Source: Phascolarctobacterium sp.
GTDB taxonomy: Bacteria > Bacillota > Negativicutes > Acidaminococcales > Acidaminococcaceae
Direction of reading: 5' to 3'
DNA: 64,000 nucleotides
Assembly (NCBI GenBank): GCA_020024105.1
Contig: JAHHUH010000005.1
Span: forward strand, 1-64,000
Positions 25,798-34,027 of this stretch are shown here, in pieces. A program made the translations under genes and the position numbers. Under the pieces are notes generated by a model. It was not told the DNA's origin and did no database searches. It saw only the letters and a program-made list of their open reading frames with translations. Position 1 is the stretch's first letter; each line of letters opens with the position of its first letter.

Positions 25798-26570
25798 GTG
25801 CTTTTAAGGTAGCCATGCTGGCCAGTGGTAGTAAGGGGAACGCGGCCCTTATTAGCACGGGAAAGCAGCACTTTCTGGTAGATATGGGAATCAGCTGCCG
25901 GATGCTCAGTCAAAGACTGCAGGAGCTGCAGCTGACCATTGCTGATTTGGAAGGAATTTTTATTACCCATGAGCATATTGACCACATGAAGGGATTAGCC
26001 ACCCTGGTCAAGAAATATGACGTCCCCATTTATACCAGTGGACCGACCTGGAAGGAAATCTTAGCTAAGGACGGAAAAATTGCCGGCAAGAACTGTTGCA
26101 TTTTTGAACAGGGCATGGTTTGTGGCGAGGTAAGGATTATGAGCTTTCCCATTCCCCATGATGCCTGTGACCCCCATGGCTACAGCTTTATCTGTGGGGA
26201 CAGTAAATGCACCTATCTGACGGATACGGGGCATATTACTCAGACCATCCGCCAGGCCGTGGAGGGTGCGGACACCCTCATCCTGGAGGCCAATCATGAT
26301 GTGACCATGCTCAAGCAGGGCCGTTATCCCTTCGCCCTGAAGCAGAGAATTTTGAGCACCCGTGGTCATCTGTCCAATGATACCGCCGGCATGTTCCTTC
26401 GCAGTCTGGAGAAGTTGCCCACCAGTATTTTTTTGGCCCATCTAAGTCATGAAAATAATTTGCCCAGCGTGGCTCTCAATACGGTAACCGCCATTTTGGA
26501 CCAGCAAGGGCTGGGAGGGCAGAACCAGATCAAGGTAGCCTCCCAAGATATGATTGTAAAAAATTTTTAA
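25794..26570 (+). CDS. walJ: WalJ/YycJ-type metallo-beta-lactamase-fold hydrolase
   Basis: A 258-residue MBL-fold protein. ASGSKGNAALI at the N-terminus and the metal motif THEHIDHMKGL (near residue 60) mark the YycJ/WalJ family, with further ligands in LEANHD and HLSHENN. In other Firmicutes this gene sits with walRK and htrA and has been linked to cell-wall or DNA-repair coordination. Here walRK are absent, but walJ-htrA-rlmH order is kept. It starts at GTG 25794. Confidence 0.92.
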   Translation: MSAFKVAMLASGSKGNAALISTGKQHFLVDMGISCRMLSQRLQELQLTIADLEGIFITHEHIDHMKGLATLVKKYDVPIYTSGPTWKEILAKDGKIAGKNCCIFEQGMVCGEVRIMSFPIPHDACDPHGYSFICGDSKCTYLTDTGHITQTIRQAVEGADTLILEANHDVTMLKQGRYPFALKQRILSTRGHLSNDTAGMFLRSLEKLPTSIFLAHLSHENNLPSVALNTVTAILDQQGLGGQNQIKVASQDMIVKNF

Positions 26571-26587
26571 GCTAAGGAGTGAACTTT

Positions 26588-27694
26588 ATGGAAAAAAGCT
26601 ATTTTAAAAGACATTTTAAGGTTGTCCTGGGAATACTGGTCGCTTTGACCATCGTCCTGGCCGGCTGTGGTGATAATAAGACCAGTGCGGCTCCTGCCAA
26701 GGGCAATCAGCCCGGCGTAGCTATGGAGGAGGCTGCTCCCCTGTCCGCAGCCCGTAATACTCCCATCGTGGCAGCTGCGAAAAAGGTTGGTCCTGCTGTC
26801 GTAGGTATTACCAACAAGGCTTATGTGCGCGACTTTTTTGACCGTGTCCATTTAATGGAACGCGGTACCGGTAGTGGTGTTATTTATGACGCGGCCAAGG
26901 GCCTGATTGCTACTAATAACCACGTAGTTGAGGGTGCTTCCGAAATCGTCGTCAGCCTGACTGACGGTCGTAACGTCAAGGGTAAGGTTTTGGGAGCTGA
27001 TGCGGCTACCGACCTGGCCGTAGTCCAGATTAGCGAGCATGATATTGTGGAAGCTCACTTTGGTGATAGTGATACCCTCCAGGTAGGCGAGCCTGCTATT
27101 GCCATTGGCAATCCTCTGGGACTGGAATTCCGTGGTAGTGTAACCGCCGGCGTAATTTCTGCCTTGAACCGTAGCCTGGAAATTGGCGAGCGTAAATTTA
27201 ACCTGATTCAGACTGATGCAGCCATCAACCCCGGTAACAGTGGTGGTGCTCTGGTTAATGCTGACGGTGAGGTTATCGGCATCAACAGCGCGAAGATTGT
27301 CGTAGGTGGCGTTGAGGGCATCGGCTTTGCTATTCCCGTCAATACTGCTAAACCCATTTTGGACGAGCTGTCCAGTAATGGTCGTGTAGCAAGACCTTAT
27401 ATTGGTGCCTCCCTGATGGATAAAGAGGTTGCCGATCGTTACGGCTTCGAGCTTGATTTACATGGCGGTATCTTTATCGTGAAGGTTATTAAGGATAGTC
27501 CTGCGGACAATGCCGGTATCCTTCCTGGCGATATCCTCCTGACCTTTGGTGATAAGAAGGTAAGCACCGCTTTAGAGCTGCGTACTGAATTGTCCAAATA
27601 CCATGTTGGCGATAGAGTTAATGTAAAAATCCTCCACAACGGACAGGAAATCGTTAAGGTTGTAGTCCTGAAGGAAGTACCGGAAGGTTACTGA
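26588..27694 (+). CDS. htrA: HtrA/DegP-type serine protease, predicted lipoprotein
   Basis: An envelope quality-control protease. From ATG 26588 (ribosome site TAAGGAG at 26573-26579; an in-frame GTG at 26579 lies inside it) there is a lipoprotein signal with the lipobox LAGC near residue 27. The trypsin-like domain has His in NNHVVEG, Asp in ATDLAVVQ and Ser in NPGNSGGALVN; one PDZ domain follows (about 270-365). Lipid anchoring differs from the single membrane helix of most Firmicute HtrA proteins. Confidence 0.95.
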   Translation: MEKSYFKRHFKVVLGILVALTIVLAGCGDNKTSAAPAKGNQPGVAMEEAAPLSAARNTPIVAAAKKVGPAVVGITNKAYVRDFFDRVHLMERGTGSGVIYDAAKGLIATNNHVVEGASEIVVSLTDGRNVKGKVLGADAATDLAVVQISEHDIVEAHFGDSDTLQVGEPAIAIGNPLGLEFRGSVTAGVISALNRSLEIGERKFNLIQTDAAINPGNSGGALVNADGEVIGINSAKIVVGGVEGIGFAIPVNTAKPILDELSSNGRVARPYIGASLMDKEVADRYGFELDLHGGIFIVKVIKDSPADNAGILPGDILLTFGDKKVSTALELRTELSKYHVGDRVNVKILHNGQEIVKVVVLKEVPEGY

Positions 27695-27695
27695 G

Positions 27696-28175
27696 GTGAA
27701 GATTACCATCGCTTGCGTGGGCAAGATTAAGGAAAAATATTTAACAGCAGGTATTGCAGAATTTACCAAAAGGCTGACTCCCTTCTGTAAATTAGAAACC
27801 CTGGCTATCAATGAAGAAAAAATGCCGGAAAATCCCTCTCCGGCAGAAAAGGAGCAGGTGCTGGAGAAGGAAACCCAAAGGCTGTTGGGCATTATCCAGG
27901 AAAATTCCTATGTAATTCTTCTGGATGTTATTGGTAAGCCGATTTCCTCCCCCGAGCTGGCTGCTAAAATTGACAGCTTAGGTCTGAGTGGGCATAGCCA
28001 TCTTACCTTCGTCATTGGTGGCGCCTTTGGTTATACGGACGCCCTTAGAAAAAGAGCGGACCTTGCCATCAGCTTTTCCCGGATGACCTTTACCCATCAG
28101 ATGATACGCTTATTGCTGCTGGAACAGATTTACCGTGCCTTTAAGATTAGTCGCGGTGAGAAGTACCATTGGTAA
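27696..28175 (+). CDS. rlmH: 23S rRNA pseudouridine-1915 N3-methyltransferase
   Basis: A SPOUT-family methyltransferase that modifies pseudouridine 1915 of 23S rRNA. The 159-residue length, the N-terminal ITIACVGKIKEKY, the knot motif FVIGGAFGY (near residue 105) and the C-terminal RGEKYHW are diagnostic. It starts at GTG 27696, overlapping the context of the htrA stop. It is last in the walJ-htrA-rlmH set and is followed by a strong terminator. Confidence 0.97.
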   Translation: MKITIACVGKIKEKYLTAGIAEFTKRLTPFCKLETLAINEEKMPENPSPAEKEQVLEKETQRLLGIIQENSYVILLDVIGKPISSPELAAKIDSLGLSGHSHLTFVIGGAFGYTDALRKRADLAISFSRMTFTHQMIRLLLLEQIYRAFKISRGEKYHW

Positions 28176-28184
28176 AAAATAAAT

Positions 28185-28228
28185 TGACCCCCAACCCTGG
28201 GCAAACCGGGGCTGGGGGTTTTTGTTTT
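28185..28228 (+). terminator. Strong intrinsic terminator after rlmH
   Basis: A long GC-rich stem: ACCCCCA (from 28187) pairs with TGGGGGT (to about 28219), extended by CCC/GGG after one mismatch, then TTTTTGTTTTT. Confidence 0.9.
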
Positions 28229-28393
28229 TAGCTGGAGAGGGGGGCCGATCTTTTACCAGGTGCAGGAGCCGCAGGCTGAAAATACGACACAGAAGGAAAA
28301 AGTGAAGTAGTCAGGGTAAAAAGGGTAATACAGAATAAAGTAACTATGGCTGGAAAAAGTATTGAAAACATCGGCTATTAGGGTGCCTAGATT

Positions 28394-28719
28394 AGTGATA
28401 CTGTTACGAAGCCTATTACAGCAAAAATATTACTGGACGTATCTAAAGAAATATAGTGACAGCTTATGTGAATGAGGTATTTCGGAAGATTACGAGGACA
28501 GCTATTTTAGAGTGGTAGGATGATTACCCGTTATAAATTGGCTGCCATGTTTTTCCATGCTATGGAAAGAGGTTCTGTTCTTACAAAAAAATTTATTGAT
28601 GAATTTAGAACTGGGCTGGTCCATATCTGTGTGTAGCGATTAGGGGCATTGATACCGATACCAGTAAGGTAGAGCGTGTGCGTGTTGTCAGTGATGATTA
28701 CGGCTATCAGGTAGACTGA
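28394..28719 (+). pseudogene. Decayed SLH-domain gene, paralogue of the gene at 29.0 kb
   Basis: Between rlmH and the 29.0-kb gene there is no open gene for over 800 bases, but translated pieces in shifting frames match the tail of the downstream protein. Pieces AKILLDVS, GISEDYEDSYF, ITRYKLAAMFFHAME and SKVERVRVVSD then DYGYQVD parallel AAEIFPDV, GILEGYEDGYF, MTRYEFVAMLFRAME and SKIERVRVVSD...DYGYQIN. At least two frameshifts and several stops interrupt it. The codons differ widely from the intact copy, so it is an old paralogue rather than a fresh duplication. Bases 28229-28393 hold only weaker traces (a possible MAGKS... match near 28346). Confidence 0.8.
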
Positions 28720-28769
28720 TGGTAAAGATTCATAATTTTACTTCTCATAATGTCTAATGCATTATAGTG

Positions 28770-28810
28770 TTTCCCCATAGACAGCTTATTGCTAGGGGGA
28801 CTTTTTTATC
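28770..28810 (+). terminator. Terminator after the decayed SLH gene
   Basis: TCCCCATAG (from 28772) pairs with CTAGGGGGA (to 28800) with one mismatch, followed by CTTTTTTA. Confidence 0.7.
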
Positions 28811-29002
28811 CTAAGAGGATTTTTCTAGTGGACTCGCTCAGTGAAAAAATGTAAAGCCAGTTCTTTTTTAGAGCAGATTCACTTATTCATTCATTGCAAC
28901 AATGTCTACAAAATTTTTGGCGCTGTGGGTTGGTGACTAAATTTAGGGGCTACGAATTTTGGAAAAGGGAAAAACTTCTACAAACTATTATGCAACTGTA
29001 AT
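28811..29002 (+). other. Intergenic stretch without a recognisable gene
   Basis: No credible open frame, promoter or RNA gene is seen. It ends abruptly at the point where the autotransporter-like reading frame begins, which suggests a deletion or rearrangement boundary at about 29000. Confidence 0.5.
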
Positions 29003-29566
29003 ATGTTGAATGCAGCTGGTACTATTGGTAGCGGTGAAAACATGGTTAACATGGGTATTTCCTTCGCATTGGATAAAAAGAACAATGTAAGCAACACCCG
29101 CGTAGTTATGGCTCAAGAAATCGTTGAATTACGTGCTCATGTGGTTCAACAAGAAGCTCAAATCCAAAAATTGATGCTGATGGTTGCTAAAATGAGCGGT
29201 AACTATAGTGAAGTAACAGAAACTTTGGCTCCGAAAGCTGCAGAAATATTCCCGGATGTTCCTGAAAACCACTGGGCATATGAATATGCAGCTGGTTTAC
29301 AACGACAAGGCATCCTCGAAGGCTATGAAGATGGCTACTTCAAGGGCGACAAGACCATGACTCGTTATGAATTCGTAGCTATGTTGTTCCGTGCAATGGA
29401 AAACGGCGCAATCCTCGACGACAAAATCTCCGAAGAATTCAAAGATGAGTTAGGTCGCATCCGTGTTGACCGCATCAAAGGTTTGGACGCAGATCCTAGC
29501 AAGATTGAACGTGTACGCGTAGTATCCGATGGCAACCGCGATGACTATGGTTATCAAATCAACTAA
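29003..29566 (+). CDS. C-terminal remnant of a trimeric autotransporter-like protein with SLH domain
   Basis: A 187-residue open frame. Residues 1-30 (NAAGTIGSGENMVNMGISFAL) look like the last beta strands of a YadA-type membrane anchor; residues about 35-68 form a coiled coil; residues about 83-135 are one SLH domain (FPDVPENHWAYEYAAGL, GYEDGYFKGDKTMTRYEFV). There is no signal peptide, no passenger and no ribosome site before the first ATG, so this is probably the surviving 3' end of a surface protein gene. In Negativicutes SLH domains tether the outer membrane to peptidoglycan. It may not be translated. Confidence 0.6.
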   Translation: MLNAAGTIGSGENMVNMGISFALDKKNNVSNTRVVMAQEIVELRAHVVQQEAQIQKLMLMVAKMSGNYSEVTETLAPKAAEIFPDVPENHWAYEYAAGLQRQGILEGYEDGYFKGDKTMTRYEFVAMLFRAMENGAILDDKISEEFKDELGRIRVDRIKGLDADPSKIERVRVVSDGNRDDYGYQIN

Positions 29567-29622
29567 TAAATAAAAGACCGAAGCTTGCATGAGCTGAGGA
29601 AAGCTCCTGAGGGAGTGCTTTT

Positions 29623-29656
29623 AGGACGACCGCTTTAGGGCGGTCGTCTTTTTTTG
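29623..29656 (+). terminator. Terminator after the SLH/autotransporter remnant
   Basis: GACGACCGC (29625-29633) and GCGGTCGTC (29640-29648) around TTTAGG, followed by TTTTTTT. Perfect 9-bp stem. Confidence 0.9.
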
Positions 29657-29728
29657 TGTGCTCCACTGTTTAATCCTGTCTTTTTATGATAAGATGAAAA
29701 GAAATATTTAGCAGAGGATGTGTAGTGA

Positions 29729-30268
29729 ATGAAAAGAATCTTTGCCCTTTTGTGTAGCTTGCTGCTGGTGGTCAGCTTTATTGCCGGCTGTGGGGAAAAT
29801 CCTGCGCCTGCTCCTAAGGCGGCCCAGCAGACTACTGCCGCAGCTGTTCCTGAACAGGAAAAGCTGGCGGTTAGCGGGGATAAGGCCGATGTTGATGCCA
29901 ATGTACGGGGCAACAGCCAAAAAATCAAGGTCAGCGAGCCTCAGGCCTATACGGATAAGCTCCATGTAGCGGCCTATATTAACGAATTTTCCAAGCTGCC
30001 CCACAATTATATTACCAAGGGGGAGGCCCAAAAATTAGGCTGGAAGACCAAGGGTACCCTGGATAAGGTAGCACCGGGTAAATCCATTGGTGGGGACCGC
30101 TTTGGTAACTACGAGGGTAAGCTGCCCAAGGCGAAAAACCGTAGCTGGAAGGAATGTGATATTGACTACCTGCGGGGCAATCGTAATGCCAAGCGTATTC
30201 TTTATTCCAATGACGGTTTGATTTATTATACGGAAGACCATTATAAAAGTTTTACCCGCTTGTATTAG
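29729..30268 (+). CDS. Barnase-type ribonuclease, predicted lipoprotein
   Basis: A guanyl-specific RNase of the barnase family. Residues 1-21 form a lipoprotein signal ending FIAGC, then an Ala/Pro-rich linker to about 80, then the barnase domain (LPHNYITKGEAQKLGW, APGKSIGGDRFGN, EGKLP). The catalytic residues are all present: Glu in WKECDI, Arg in RNAKRILYS and His in EDHYKSF. Three bases later comes a barstar gene, so this is an RNase-inhibitor pair. Lipid anchoring of a barnase is unusual; the target could be extracellular RNA or competing cells. Confidence 0.93.
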   Translation: MKRIFALLCSLLLVVSFIAGCGENPAPAPKAAQQTTAAAVPEQEKLAVSGDKADVDANVRGNSQKIKVSEPQAYTDKLHVAAYINEFSKLPHNYITKGEAQKLGWKTKGTLDKVAPGKSIGGDRFGNYEGKLPKAKNRSWKECDIDYLRGNRNAKRILYSNDGLIYYTEDHYKSFTRLY

Positions 30269-30277
30269 GAGTTGTGT

Positions 30278-30547
30278 ATGGAAAAAATTACCTTAGATTT
30301 AACTGCTCTACATAGTCCGGAGGACCTGCATGCCTATCTGAAAGAGGAGCTGGACCTGCCCGACTATTATGGAGAAAATTTGGATGCGCTCTACGATGTT
30401 TTAACTGCCAGAAGCGAGCCCTTAGAAATTAGCGTGGCTGAGGAGGTGCAGGAGGAAGAGTATCTGGGGGATTATGGTACCCAGCTGCTCTGCCTGCTCC
30501 AGGATGCGGCAGCAGTTAATGACACTTTAACAGTAACCATAGAGTAA
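30278..30547 (+). CDS. Barstar-family ribonuclease inhibitor
   Basis: The cytoplasmic immunity protein that blocks barnase before export. The 89-residue protein has the inhibitor helix LPDYYGENLDALYDVL, with two Asp that match the barnase-contacting residues of barstar. A TTG at 30272 is in frame, but GGAG at 30267-30270 fits the ATG at 30278. It overlaps no other gene and is probably cotranscribed with the RNase. Confidence 0.93.
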   Translation: MEKITLDLTALHSPEDLHAYLKEELDLPDYYGENLDALYDVLTARSEPLEISVAEEVQEEEYLGDYGTQLLCLLQDAAAVNDTLTVTIE

Positions 30548-30554
30548 AAGCTTT

Positions 30555-30613
30555 AGCCTGCTGGACTACTTGTGATATAATTAAACCTATCTCAAGTAGA
30601 AAGTAGGCTTTTT
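30555..30613 (+). terminator. Terminator after barstar that overlaps promoter and RBS of the ABC-F gene
   Basis: AGCCTGCT (30555-30562) pairs with AGTAGGCT (30602-30609, one G-U) and CTACTTG (30566-30572) with CAAGTAG (30593-30599), then TTTTT (30609-30613) and the next ATG at once. The 20-base loop contains an extended -10. Confidence 0.7.
30573..30581 (+). promoter_or_regulatory. Extended -10 promoter in the hairpin loop, for the ABC-F gene
   Basis: TGATATAAT at 30573-30581. A transcript starting about 30588 would lack the 5' arm of the hairpin and leave the AGTAGG ribosome site (30602-30607) free. Confidence 0.5.
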
Positions 30614-32506
30614 ATGATTTTAAGTGCAGAGAATTTGTCCCGTAGCTATGGGGACAGAGTTTTATTTAAGAATATAAGTTTTAATGTAGAGGAAGGGGAT
30701 AAAATTGGCATTATCGGTGTTAATGGCACTGGTAAGAGTACCCTTCTTAAAATGCTGGCCGCTCACGATGCCGGTGGCGGTAAGCTGACTATTCCCGGTA
30801 ACGTGGTCATGGAATATTTACCCCAGGACCCACCCTTTGAACCGGGGGCTACCGTTTTGGAGCAGATTTTTAAGGGAGATTCCCCTTTGATGGTGCTGCT
30901 GCGCCGTTATGAGCTGGCTGTGGAGGCTATGAATGGGGCTCCCGATGATGTACGATTACAGAAGGAACTGCTCCAGCTGCAGCAGGAAATGGATGATAAA
31001 TATGCCTGGCAGTTGGAAAGCGAAGCCAAGGCCGTGCTTAACCAGTTGGGAATTACCAATTTACAGCAGAAGATGGGCGAGCTGAGCGGTGGACAGCGGA
31101 AGCGGGTGGCGCTGGCTGGTGTCCTGGTACGTCCCTCCGATTTACTGATTCTGGACGAACCGACCAACCATATGGATAATGCCACCGTTTCCTGGCTGGA
31201 GCAGCTGCTGTTAAAGCACAAGGGTGCCCTGCTGATGGTTACCCATGACCGTTACTTTTTTGACCGTGTGGTTAACCGTACCCTGGAGATTGATAATGGT
31301 CAGGGCTTCTTATATGTAGGCAATTACAGCCTCTTTTTGCAGAAGCGTGAGGAGCGTCGTATTGCCGAGGCTTCAGTAGCCCAGAAGCTGAGAAATATTT
31401 ATCGGCGGGAGCTGGCCTGGATTAGCCGTGGTGCTGAGGCCCGTCGTACTAAGAAAAAAGACCGTGTGGAACGCTTTGCCCAAATCGAAGCCGAGGTCAA
31501 GAACGTCCAAACGGAGAATACTCTGGAAATGTCCTCCGTCAGCAGCCGCCTAGGTCGTACCGTAGTGGAGCTGGAGCATATCGGCATGGTATATGAGGGC
31601 CGTGATTATATCAAGGACTTTAGCTACATCCTGCTCCGTAATGACCGTGTGGGCATTGTAGGCCCCAATGGCGCAGGCAAGTCTACCCTGATGGATATTA
31701 TTGCCGGTAAGCTGGCGCCCACCAGTGGTCAGCTGACCGTGGGCCAGACTGTGAGAATCGGCTATTTTTCCCAGCATAGTGAATTTCCGGACAGCGAGCA
31801 GAAGGTTTTGGAATACATCAAAGAGGTTAATAATTATATTGATACAGCGGATGGTACCCGGATTAGTGCGGCTCAGATGCTGGAACGCTTCCTCTTCCCG
31901 CCGGAACTGCAATGGGTGCCGGTTAATAAACTGAGTGGTGGCGAGCAGCGCCGTCTTTATCTGTTACGGGTGCTTATGTCCGCACCCAACGTGTTGCTTT
32001 TGGATGAGCCTACTAATGATCTGGATATTCCCACCCTCTCCGTGTTGGAGGATTATCTGGACAGCTTTGCCGGTGCAGTCATTGCGGTTTCCCATGACCG
32101 TTACTTCCTGGACCGCTTCGCCAATAAGATTTTTGCCTTTCAGCTCGATGGGCGTTTAAAGCCCTATATTGGCGGCTATACCGATTATGTGGAGGCAACT
32201 GCTGCCAAGGCAGAGCCCCTGCCCGTGAAGGAGGCTAAGGCGCCGGTGAAGGAGGAGCCTAAGCCGGTGAATAAAAAGAAGTTGACCTATAGCGAAAAAA
32301 TTGAGCTGGAAAATATTGACCAGGAAATAGCCAGGACCGAGGCGGAAATTAAAATGCTGGGACTGGAGATTAATGGCTGTGGCAGTGACTTTGTTAAGCT
32401 CAATGATTTGAGTAAGCGACAGGAGGACGCACAGCAGCGTCTGGATGCGTTGGTGGACCGCTGGGCCTATTTATCCGAGCTGGCCGAGCAGGAAGCCAAC
32501 GAATAG
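30614..32506 (+). CDS. uup: ABC-F family ATPase, Uup-like
   Basis: A soluble protein with two tandem ABC domains and no membrane helices, of the class that acts on ribosomes. Walker A GVNGTGKST (near residue 36) and GPNGAGKST (near 353); signatures LSGGQRKRVALAGVL and LSGGEQRRLYLLRVL; Walker B motifs LLILDEPTNHMD and LLLDEPTNDLD. Residues about 545-630 form a Lys/Glu-rich linker and C-terminal coiled coil, the Uup hallmark. The role may be ribosome rescue or DNA-related, and antibiotic protection cannot be excluded. Confidence 0.88.
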   Translation: MILSAENLSRSYGDRVLFKNISFNVEEGDKIGIIGVNGTGKSTLLKMLAAHDAGGGKLTIPGNVVMEYLPQDPPFEPGATVLEQIFKGDSPLMVLLRRYELAVEAMNGAPDDVRLQKELLQLQQEMDDKYAWQLESEAKAVLNQLGITNLQQKMGELSGGQRKRVALAGVLVRPSDLLILDEPTNHMDNATVSWLEQLLLKHKGALLMVTHDRYFFDRVVNRTLEIDNGQGFLYVGNYSLFLQKREERRIAEASVAQKLRNIYRRELAWISRGAEARRTKKKDRVERFAQIEAEVKNVQTENTLEMSSVSSRLGRTVVELEHIGMVYEGRDYIKDFSYILLRNDRVGIVGPNGAGKSTLMDIIAGKLAPTSGQLTVGQTVRIGYFSQHSEFPDSEQKVLEYIKEVNNYIDTADGTRISAAQMLERFLFPPELQWVPVNKLSGGEQRRLYLLRVLMSAPNVLLLDEPTNDLDIPTLSVLEDYLDSFAGAVIAVSHDRYFLDRFANKIFAFQLDGRLKPYIGGYTDYVEATAAKAEPLPVKEAKAPVKEEPKPVNKKKLTYSEKIELENIDQEIARTEAEIKMLGLEINGCGSDFVKLNDLSKRQEDAQQRLDALVDRWAYLSELAEQEANE

Positions 32507-32525
32507 GAATCTTAGGTGTTAGATT

Positions 32526-33872
32526 ATGATGAAGTTATTTGCTAGGAGCCAGCGGGATAAGCTGCACCGTCTTTTAAGTGTTATGCTGCCCATTCTGGGT
32601 ACCCAGCTGGCGAATATCGGAATGAATTTTTTTGATGCCAGTATGTCTGGTCAGGCGGGTAATGCCGATTTGGCGGGTGCTGCCATTGGCGGTAATATCT
32701 GGATGCCCGTTCAGACCGGCTTTTATGGTATTTTAATGGCGGCTACGCCGCTGATGGCCCATCTTTTGGGTGCGGAGCAGCGGGATAAGATTAAGATTAT
32801 CGTGCGCCATGGCCTGGTACTAGCCGTAGTCTTTGCCCTTCTCATCGCTGTGGCCGGTGTGCTGGGACTGCCAACGTTGTTGCATCACATGCAGCTGGAG
32901 CCGACGGTGGAGCAGGTCGCCAGCGGCTATCTGGGCGGTATTGGCTTGGGCTTGCTGCCCTTCTTTATGCTGGCGGCCCTGCGTGGTCTGGTGGATACTC
33001 TGGGCTATACCCAGCTGAGCATGCGTATTTATCTGGTGGCGCTGCCCATTAATGCGTTGCTGAACTATATCCTGATTTTTGGTAAGCTAGGACTGCCGGC
33101 CATGGGCGGTATCGGTGCCGGTATTGCTACGGGAATTACCTATTGGCTGTTATTAGGAATGTTCTGCCTGGTAACAGTTAGGTTGCCGGTCTTCCGCTCC
33201 TACGCTATCTGGGGGCAGGTAACGCTGGCGGCGGCTACCTTTAAGGAATACCTGAAGATTGGTATTCCCATGGGCGTGGCTATTTTTATGGAAACCAGTA
33301 TATTTGGCGTCGTGGCTCTCTTTGTGGCGAAATTTGGTACGGCTGTTATTGCCGGGCATCAGGCAGCCTTAAACTTTTCCTCCCTCATTTATATGATTCC
33401 CTTGAGCTTTTCCCTGGCTCTGACCATCGTGGTCGGAGTGGAGGTTGGCGCCAAGCGCTGGCAGGCGGCTCGTGATTATACCCATATCAGCCTACAGCTC
33501 AGTATGCTGTCCGCAATTTTCTATATTTTCCTGGTTTATCTTTTTTGTAACCAGATTGCCGGAGTTTACAGCAGTAATGCGGAGGTCATTGCCTTGACCG
33601 TGCATTTCACCATGTATGCCATCATGTGGCAGTTCTTTGATGCTATTGCAGCCCCCATCCAGGGCATCCTGCGTGGCTATAAGGATGTTAATGCCACATT
33701 CTTTACCGGTATGCTGGCTTATTGGGGCATTTGCCTGCCCTTGGGCTTGTATCTGGACTATAAGCTGCAGCATGGACCCTTTTCCTATTGGCAGAGCCTT
33801 GTCTTTGGTATTTTCTGTAGTGCCCTGCTGTTAGGTCTGCGCCTGCTGTGGATTCAGCGTCGAGCTAAATAA
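32526..33872 (+). CDS. MATE family efflux transporter
   Basis: A 448-residue inner-membrane protein with about 12 hydrophobic helices in two repeats (SVMLPILGTQLANIGMNFFD at residue 17; the second half begins near residue 240 with LKIGIPMGVAIFMETSIFG). This matches the NorM/MATE family of Na+- or H+-coupled exporters of cationic drugs. It follows the ABC-F gene by about 20 bases, so the two are likely cotranscribed. Substrate unknown. ATG 32526 and 32529 are both possible starts. Confidence 0.9.
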   Translation: MMKLFARSQRDKLHRLLSVMLPILGTQLANIGMNFFDASMSGQAGNADLAGAAIGGNIWMPVQTGFYGILMAATPLMAHLLGAEQRDKIKIIVRHGLVLAVVFALLIAVAGVLGLPTLLHHMQLEPTVEQVASGYLGGIGLGLLPFFMLAALRGLVDTLGYTQLSMRIYLVALPINALLNYILIFGKLGLPAMGGIGAGIATGITYWLLLGMFCLVTVRLPVFRSYAIWGQVTLAAATFKEYLKIGIPMGVAIFMETSIFGVVALFVAKFGTAVIAGHQAALNFSSLIYMIPLSFSLALTIVVGVEVGAKRWQAARDYTHISLQLSMLSAIFYIFLVYLFCNQIAGVYSSNAEVIALTVHFTMYAIMWQFFDAIAAPIQGILRGYKDVNATFFTGMLAYWGICLPLGLYLDYKLQHGPFSYWQSLVFGIFCSALLLGLRLLWIQRRAK

Positions 33873-33879
33873 AAGCTTT

Positions 33880-33920
33880 AAGAAGGAGTGCTTTTTAGCC
33901 GGCTCTCCTTCTTTTTTTAA
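33880..33920 (+). terminator. Terminator after the MATE gene
   Basis: AGAAGGAG (33882-33889) pairs with CTCCTTCT (33905-33912), followed by TTTTTTAAAA. Confidence 0.8.
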
Positions 33921-34027
33921 AAATTAAAGAAGATTTTACAAGTTTGTCAAAAAAAATAAAGGAAGTAGGTTCCAGGTGTCGAAATCGTATAAGTCTAAGT
34001 ATTTTATTTTTTAAGAAAGATGGTCTG

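Noticed and set aside
28394..28719. Programmed frameshift or recoding to rescue the broken SLH gene
   Set aside because: There are several stops, more than one frameshift and deletions relative to the intact copy, so decay is the simpler reading.
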